From positions 1 to 21,358 of IMG/VR virus record IMGVR_UViG_3300032304_001652: a stretch of 21,358 nucleotides of DNA; one strand, 5' to 3'. Made by a program: the position numbers and the translations under genes. Positions 17,146-21,358 of the stretch are shown here, one piece after another (the first letter of the stretch is position 1; each line of letters starts with the position of its first letter). The notes beneath the pieces are model-generated. The model did no database searches, was not told the origin of the DNA, and saw only the letters and a list, made by a program, of their open reading frames with translations. Origin of the DNA: a virus.

Positions 17146-17190
17146 GTGGGGCAGGAGGCCGGATCCGTATTCTGGAACCCCCTGCACCAC
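17146..17190 (-). promoter_or_regulatory. Long leader hairpin of 16954-17118
   Basis: Unlike most hairpins here it lies after the promoter (17198), inside the transcript. Minus strand GTGG-T-GCAGGGGG pairs with CCTCCTGC-C-CCAC (one G-U), about 12 bp, with a smaller TTCC/GGA pairing inside. It may protect or regulate the mRNA, or terminate early. Confidence 0.5.
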
Positions 17191-17197
17191 TAGTCTA

Positions 17198-17206
17198 ATT
17201 ATATCA
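17198..17206 (-). promoter_or_regulatory. Extended -10 promoter
   Basis: Minus strand CCTGCCTGATATAATTAGAC. Drives 16954-17118 and 16547-16957. Confidence 0.8.
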
Positions 17207-17213
17207 GGCAGGA

Positions 17214-17453
17214 TTAGTCGTCGACGTCAGCACGCAAGTACTGAACGCCGTCATCGCGCTCGTCCACTGTCCAGGGGAGCCGACTACGCGACAGGTCGCC
17301 CAGACTATTGGCAAGCTCAACCGCAGCCTTCTTAGCGGCGCCCAGGCTTGTCCTAGCGGCATGCCGTGTCTCGCCGGTGACGTCATACTTAACTGATATC
17401 AGCCAAGCCGACTGTGGAGCTGTGTTCTTCAGGAGTGTCGCTGTGATACTCAT
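17214..17453 (-). CDS. Small hypothetical protein
   Basis: 79 residues from the ATG at 17453 (MSITATLLKNTAPQSAWLISVKYDVTGETRH), preceded by ACGAAAGGAAC. A longer in-frame reading enters the terminator hairpin and is rejected. Two strands then a helix with AARTSLGAAKKAAVELANSLG. No family promoter lies between it and the VWA gene upstream, so it may depend on readthrough. Function unknown. Confidence 0.65.
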   Translation of the reverse strand: MSITATLLKNTAPQSAWLISVKYDVTGETRHAARTSLGAAKKAAVELANSLGDLSRSRLPWTVDERDDGVQYLRADVDD

Positions 17454-17491
17454 GTCGTTCCTTTCGTTAGTTTCCGTCATTGGAATTTGGA

Positions 17492-17534
17492 CCGGAGCGC
17501 TTGGAATATCTGACGGAAGGACCAAGCGCCCCGG
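17492..17534. terminator. Long hairpin after the VWA gene
   Basis: 13-bp stem CCGGGGCGCTTGG/CCAAGCGCTCCGG on the minus strand with one G-U pair and a 17-nt loop. No T-run. No promoter follows before 17453, unlike at other hairpins. Confidence 0.6.
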
Positions 17535-17540
17535 AATCTA

Positions 17541-19325
17541 TTAACTAGCTTTTCGTGTTGTCACTTTCATGAGAGCACTTGCTGCTGCCTTGCCAATCTC
17601 AACTGCAGCAGATGCTGGGTCGAGAGTTCCGGCGAGCTTGACTGCGTCAGTTCCGCGAGTGATTGAATCGACGTAGTGGTCTCGATCGAAGGGAAGCCAC
17701 AACACTGCGACTCCTGCATCGTGACAACGGCGCATCCACTCTCTTGCTTTTTGTGTTTCATCATCTGTATAGCAACCATCGCTCACAACTACAAGTAGAC
17801 GAGCGCCAGTGCCATGCAGAAGATTGAGTCCACCATCAAGAGCCTTGAATGCTTTGTTGAACTTTTCAGTTCCATCAGGAGCTGAGTACACAGTTACTTC
17901 TGAAAGATGCTGCCCTGGCTTGAGTGTAGGGAATACGTCCTGTCCATAGTAGACCATTGCGCACTTCGCTTGAACGCGGCGTGCGGCCTCAGACATAACC
18001 CAGGCAGTGACTGCCATAGGCTGCATCGCAGAAGACATTGAACCTGAGATGTCGACCATCACGCCAACAGTAAGTGTTGGGTCCTCTGTGGACTTGCGCA
18101 CTGTGCGACGCCAAGGTTCTACCTGCACCATTGAACCTTTAGCTTTTAGAGCGGCGCCTTGAACGATTGCTCGTGTGCGTAACTTTCCTGGAGGAATGAT
18201 AGATGCAATCTCAACTGCATCACGCTCACGATACTTTGCTTTCTCAAGCATCTGTGCAACTCGAACTGCTGCTGCACGCTCTGGTCCAGTAGGTTGACGT
18301 TGTTCACATAGACGTGAACTTGTTCTTGAATCTGGTGAAGGACCAGTACCCTTGATGAACATCTCATCAAATTCTTTCTTGTGGTCGCGAGCTTCCTTCG
18401 ATGCAGATGCTTTTGACTTTACCTGCTCTGCCCACTCTTCAGAAGTCTGTTGATTGTTCACATCTTCTTGTGCACCGATCGAAGCAGCGTCGGCAGCTTC
18501 GCCAAGTGCATCCATCAAGTCTTCGATGAACTGTTGCATCTCTGCAGAAGGAGTTGAGCCATTAGGTTCACCGCGTTCTTCTGCTGCGTCCTCGACAAGC
18601 TTCGACCACTCACGTGCAAGTTCATAAAGAGGTTCTGGGTTTGAGTGACCTTCATGCATTTGGAAGCGACCCCAGACAGAACGTAGTCCCTTGAGAAGTT
18701 CTTCGCCTAGGAAGTCTTCAAGAAGTTCTGCGATAGGTTCTACGTCACTGCGTTCAAGTACATCTGCGTCAACACGAGCAAGTGTTAGACCAGCGAGCTG
18801 AGCTGCCGCGCGAGTAGATGAAAGTCCTTCAAGGTCTTCGCGAGCATCTGCAAGTACGATGTCAAGAGCGCAAGCGCGAAGGAACCCACGATTTTGTGGA
18901 GAGGTCTGAACACCGATGTACTCGATGCGCGACTCTTCAAGAAGTGTAAGAGCGTTAAGCTCACTTGGAGAAAGAATCTTAGATGCAGCCTCTAGCGAGT
19001 AGCGAGAGTAGCGTGCGTGTAGTGCCTCATGAAAGATTGCACCGGAAGCGCGTGGCCAGTCGAACTGGGTCTCGCGTTCTGTTAGGTTTCCAATCTGGTC
19101 TGGTGTGACGTTGGGACCGAATGCAACGCTAACGTTGACTTCGATTTCCGCAAGGTCTGGATTGAAGCATGCAGGTGCAGGACCTCCAGCGCCAGGACCA
19201 ACGTATGCGACTAGGTCGCTGCGTCCTGCCCAGTCATTGACCAGGCGTCCGAGCTGGGAACCGGTGCGTAACCACTCTGGTGGTGTAGCGGCGGCTCGCT
19301 CTGAGCTGTGCTTGTAATGTGCCAT
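17541..19325 (-). CDS. HExxH and VWA-domain protein (CobT/VWA-like), partner of the MoxR ATPase
   Basis: 594 residues. An N-terminal putative metallopeptidase-like region has HEALH at about 99-103 and LLEESRIE at about 128-135, giving the usual HExxH plus Glu zinc set. The middle (about 240-350) is acidic and helical. The C-terminal VWA domain has DISGSM at 425-430, Thr near 506 and SDG near 515-517, the metal-ion-dependent adhesion site. VWA proteins pair with MoxR AAA+ ATPases, which may remodel or load metal into targets; the neighbouring 19436-20419 fits this. The pair occurs in many large phages, with no settled role there. Own promoter at 19361. Confidence 0.85.
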   Translation of the reverse strand: MAHYKHSSERAAATPPEWLRTGSQLGRLVNDWAGRSDLVAYVGPGAGGPAPACFNPDLAEIEVNVSVAFGPNVTPDQIGNLTERETQFDWPRASGAIFHEALHARYSRYSLEAASKILSPSELNALTLLEESRIEYIGVQTSPQNRGFLRACALDIVLADAREDLEGLSSTRAAAQLAGLTLARVDADVLERSDVEPIAELLEDFLGEELLKGLRSVWGRFQMHEGHSNPEPLYELAREWSKLVEDAAEERGEPNGSTPSAEMQQFIEDLMDALGEAADAASIGAQEDVNNQQTSEEWAEQVKSKASASKEARDHKKEFDEMFIKGTGPSPDSRTSSRLCEQRQPTGPERAAAVRVAQMLEKAKYRERDAVEIASIIPPGKLRTRAIVQGAALKAKGSMVQVEPWRRTVRKSTEDPTLTVGVMVDISGSMSSAMQPMAVTAWVMSEAARRVQAKCAMVYYGQDVFPTLKPGQHLSEVTVYSAPDGTEKFNKAFKALDGGLNLLHGTGARLLVVVSDGCYTDDETQKAREWMRRCHDAGVAVLWLPFDRDHYVDSITRGTDAVKLAGTLDPASAAVEIGKAAASALMKVTTRKAS

Positions 19326-19360
19326 AAGTGAATCCTTCCGTCGTTTGTGCTTATAGGATA

Positions 19361-19369
19361 ATTATATCA
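19361..19369 (-). promoter_or_regulatory. Extended -10 promoter
   Basis: Minus strand TTACCTGATATAATTATCC. Drives the VWA gene and possibly 17214-17453 by readthrough. Confidence 0.8.
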
Positions 19370-19381
19370 GGTAAGATTTAT

Positions 19382-19420
19382 AGAGGGGTGGCGGGCACCC
19401 AATGCAACCCACCACCCTCT
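19382..19420. terminator. Long imperfect hairpin after the MoxR gene
   Basis: Minus strand AGAGGG-TGG-T-GGG pairs with CCC-G-CCA-C-CCCTCT around a loop of about 12 nt. Separates the MoxR and VWA units. Confidence 0.55.
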
Positions 19421-19435
19421 GGCTAAGACCTAACC

Positions 19436-20419
19436 CTAGATCTTAGCAGGTCGGCACTCTTCACCGAACACCCTAGTGAACACGTCCGCTACGACGGGGC
19501 GGTCGAGCTCAGGTGCTGCGGCGAGTAGGTTCGCGATTGCGAACTTCGTACCGAAACTTTTTGCGATGTCGCGGAACCCAAGAAGCTCACGCATCTGTGG
19601 TGCCCAGGAGACTTCGCCTGCTTGCTGCTTCTTTGAAAGATTCTGAGCAGCAGTAACGATTGTTGTTGGCGCACCTAACTTGCGAGCAAGTGCCCAGTCA
19701 GTTGTCATCTCACCTTGAATAAGGAAGCGAGACAAGAGTGCTTCTGAAAGTCGAACTCCAGGAGCGTTTGGGTTGGTAGCAGCAACTACGTAGAACCCAG
19801 GCTTGACCTTGACGACTCCACGCTCTGGGTTGGCAGTGATATACAACTCACCAGTGCCATCCATCGCTGGATAACCGCAGGACATAACCTTTGGGTCGAT
19901 GAGACCAATCTCATCGATGAATAGTGGTACACCTTCTTCGGCAGCTTTTACCAGCGGCCCATCTTCCCAGATGAAACCACCTGATGGAGTTTGGATATAT
20001 CCACCAATGAAGTCTGAGATCTCAGTGTCGCCTGTACCAATGATGGTATAGAACTTTTCGAATGATGCTTGAATGAGTGCAGTTTTACCACAACCTGGCG
20101 CGCCATAGATAAGTGCGTATTGCTTATCCTCGCGTGCCTTGCGTAGTACTGCAACATCGTGGTGCTCGCCCCACATGCGAGTGTAGTAGTACTCGCCATT
20201 AGGGCGCAGGTACTTCTCATCTGCAGTGAGTGAATCTGGTGAAATCATTGGTACAACTTTCTTAGGCGCAGTTGTTCGGGCAGTAGCCTTCCCAGGTGCT
20301 GGCATGAAAGCATCTAGCTTTGCACTCATCTCGGCATTGACGCTCGATGATGCTGTGCTGGCTAGTATCTCTGCAAGCCCCGGATGGAGCTTGTCGTAAT
20401 CTATCGTAAGTGTAGACAT
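19436..20419 (-). CDS. MoxR-like AAA+ ATPase
   Basis: 327 residues. Walker A GAPGCGKT at 106-113; Walker B LFIDEIG at about 166-172; sensor 1 AATNPN at about 213-218; arginine-finger region LLSRF near 229-233. The YIQTPSGGFIWEDGPLVKA segment (about 141-159) is typical of MoxR/CobS ATPases. The first ~65 residues are a low-complexity Ala/Ser/Thr arm. Acts with the downstream VWA protein, probably as a hexameric ATP-driven remodeller or chelatase-like machine. Leader AACGACGAAAGGAC; promoter 20454. Confidence 0.9.
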   Translation of the reverse strand: MSTLTIDYDKLHPGLAEILASTASSSVNAEMSAKLDAFMPAPGKATARTTAPKKVVPMISPDSLTADEKYLRPNGEYYYTRMWGEHHDVAVLRKAREDKQYALIYGAPGCGKTALIQASFEKFYTIIGTGDTEISDFIGGYIQTPSGGFIWEDGPLVKAAEEGVPLFIDEIGLIDPKVMSCGYPAMDGTGELYITANPERGVVKVKPGFYVVAATNPNAPGVRLSEALLSRFLIQGEMTTDWALARKLGAPTTIVTAAQNLSKKQQAGEVSWAPQMRELLGFRDIAKSFGTKFAIANLLAAAPELDRPVVADVFTRVFGEECRPAKI

Positions 20420-20453
20420 TGGGTGTCCTTTCGTCGTTTGGAATTACTGGATA

Positions 20454-20462
20454 ATTATATCA
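20454..20462 (-). promoter_or_regulatory. Extended -10 promoter
   Basis: Minus strand TAACCTGATATAATTATCC; the TAA is the stop codon of 20465-20920. Drives the MoxR gene. Confidence 0.8.
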
Positions 20463-20464
20463 GG

Positions 20465-20920
20465 TTAGGAAGCGAACAGCGCTTCGCCGAAACCTAGAAC
20501 TCTACGGCAGCGGGTAATGCGACCAAGAATCTTGTAGGGAGTCTTCCCCATGCGAACGTCGTCCATATCTTCTGGAGTGACCTCGACAACGATAGGCTTG
20601 CCATAGAGAGACCAGCCTTGCATTACGAGTTGATTGAATATGGAGTCTGTGAAGGACAACTTGTCCTTTACAACTAGAGTTGCCTGTTCAAGAGAGTATT
20701 GAGCAATCTTGCCAGATGCATCCATCTCAGGAGCTGAGTGAGCAGATATCTGCTTCCAGGTCTTGCGAGGTTGAACCTTGCTAATTCGACGTCGATATAT
20801 CGTCATCGGAACGAGCTTGTTAGTTGTGTTGAAGCCTTCCGGCGTCATTACAAGTTGCATGGTATGTAGACCATTGCGCATTTCAAGGTAAAGTGCTTTA
20901 CCTATAACTTTTGTGTCCAT
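20465..20920 (-). CDS. Hypothetical protein next to the MoxR/VWA pair
   Basis: 151 residues. Beta-rich N-terminal part (GKALYLEMRNGLHTMQLVMTPEGF), a basic segment TIYRRRISKVQPRKTWKQI, and a C-terminal part DMDDVRMGKTPYKILGRITRCRRVLGFGEALF. No family recognised. Its place just upstream of the MoxR gene makes it a candidate accessory or substrate. Leader AACGACGAAAGGAA; promoter 20954. Confidence 0.75.
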   Translation of the reverse strand: MDTKVIGKALYLEMRNGLHTMQLVMTPEGFNTTNKLVPMTIYRRRISKVQPRKTWKQISAHSAPEMDASGKIAQYSLEQATLVVKDKLSFTDSIFNQLVMQGWSLYGKPIVVEVTPEDMDDVRMGKTPYKILGRITRCRRVLGFGEALFAS

Positions 20921-20953
20921 TGGGTTCCTTTCGTCGTTTGGGTTACTAGTTGA

Positions 20954-20962
20954 ATTATATCA
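20954..20962 (-). promoter_or_regulatory. Extended -10 promoter overlapping a stop codon
   Basis: Minus strand CCTGCCTGATATAATTCAAC. The TGA is the stop of 20960-21085. Drives 20465-20920. Confidence 0.8.
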
Positions 20963-21085
20963 GGCAGGAATTCCTGCACATGGGAAGCAATTGAATCCAC
21001 CTGTGTAGTACTCGACCACTGGAACATCCTTGGCCTTGCACTTGTCACAGTTAGAGACTCCGCCGTACTCGAATTCTTTACTCAT
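20960..21085 (-). CDS. 41-residue zinc-ribbon microprotein
   Basis: MSKEFEYGGVSNCDKCKAK followed by DVPVVEYYTGGFNCFPCAGIPA. C13-x2-C16 and C34-x2-C37 make a minimal four-cysteine zinc ribbon. Its stop codon is part of the downstream promoter, and its last codons form the palindrome GCAGGAATTCCTGC (20964-20977). Leader ACGGAAGGAA; promoter 21117. Confidence 0.75.
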   Translation of the reverse strand: MSKEFEYGGVSNCDKCKAKDVPVVEYYTGGFNCFPCAGIPA

Positions 21086-21116
21086 AGTCGTATTCCTTCC
21101 GTAGGGTTATGGAATA

Positions 21117-21125
21117 ATTATATCA
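21117..21125 (-). promoter_or_regulatory. Extended -10 promoter
   Basis: Minus strand CCTGCCTGATATAATTATTCC. Drives 20960-21085. Confidence 0.8.
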
Positions 21126-21134
21126 GGCAGGAAT

Positions 21135-21290
21135 TTAAGAATAGAGCGGAGGCTTCTCCATAAAGTCGTTACTCACGAGTATCGAGGTAATGAATTCGAT
21201 TTTCTCATAGTCAGCTCTGTTACCTTCAACTACGTAGACAATATCCTTCAGGATAGCCTCGTAGATCTCTTCCCAGTTTCTGTCGTTCAT
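21135..21290 (-). CDS. Small acidic hypothetical protein
   Basis: 51 residues: MNDRNWEEIYEAILKDIVYVVEG followed by NRADYEKIEFITSILVSNDFMEKPPLYS. Helical and acidic. The ATG lies two bases after the stop of the upstream gene, whose last codons supply the ribosome site GGAAAGGAA, so the two are coupled. Function unknown. Confidence 0.7.
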   Translation of the reverse strand: MNDRNWEEIYEAILKDIVYVVEGNRADYEKIEFITSILVSNDFMEKPPLYS

Positions 21291-21292
21291 TA

Positions 21293-21358
21293 TTATTCCT
21301 TTCCAGTGACATCAATAATAGTTTGGACAAGAGCTTCATCGTCGTAGAACTCTGCGTC
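21293..21358 (-). CDS. C-terminal end of a gene cut by the window edge
   Basis: The last 21 codons (DAEFYDDEALVQTIIDVTGKE) and stop are in the window; the start lies beyond position 21358. Acidic, helical end. Coupled to 21135-21290. Confidence 0.6.
   Translation of the reverse strand, partial: DAEFYDDEALVQTIIDVTGKE

Noticed and set aside
4369-21130. CRISPR array reading of the regularly repeated 20-bp element
   Set aside because: The intervals are whole genes of varying length, the repeat is a promoter core, and no cas gene is present.

Overview
This window reads as the accessory, small-gene arm of a large tailed bacteriophage genome. The host is probably an actinobacterium; this is inference. 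Supporting it are a DUF7455-like zinc protein, a helix-turn-helix protein ending in a CPSCFLTH-type cluster, probable leaderless genes, and a MoxR/VWA pair of the kind found in large phages. No structural, terminase or polymerase gene is visible, so neither phage identity nor host can be fixed from the sequence alone. About 54 genes are supported. All but one lie on the minus strand, and most encode fewer than 130 residues.

Layout, left to right. 1-82: probable divergent promoters. 83-1075: the only plus-strand gene, an FkbM-type methyltransferase. 1076-1688: a hairpin-rich convergent gap with no convincing gene, closed by a terminator. 1689-3251: cell-wall genes, namely a peptidoglycan-binding protein and a secreted or anchored lysozyme-like transglycosylase, plus a conserved small protein. 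3356-7031: short operons of zinc-ribbon, helix-turn-helix and tiny membrane proteins. 7175-7765: a proteasome-beta/HslV-like Ntn hydrolase. 7841-17453: about 28 small genes, mostly in one- to four-gene units, plus a candidate structured RNA at 10073-10150. 17541-20419: a large HExxH + VWA protein and its MoxR-like AAA+ partner. 20465-21358: further small genes, the last one cut by the window edge.

The organising principle is a repeated promoter. About 30 near-identical copies of a minus-strand element, consensus CCTRCCTGATATAATTAKCC (an extended -10, TGnTATAAT, with no evident conserved -35), sit at almost every transcription-unit boundary. Typically a gene ends, an intrinsic-terminator-like hairpin may follow, and the element starts the next unit. 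Three genes use the TGA of the element as their stop codon. At least two genes start exactly where the transcript should start (leaderless). The other leaders fall into two recurring families: one with ACGACGAAAGGA, one with GATTGGA(G/A) before the ATG.

The best candidates for something undescribed are the promoter-hairpin cassette architecture, the promoter-driven three-way-junction RNA, the phage Ntn hydrolase, and a strongly strand-biased heptamer (TGCGGTA on the coding strand). All counts here were made by eye.
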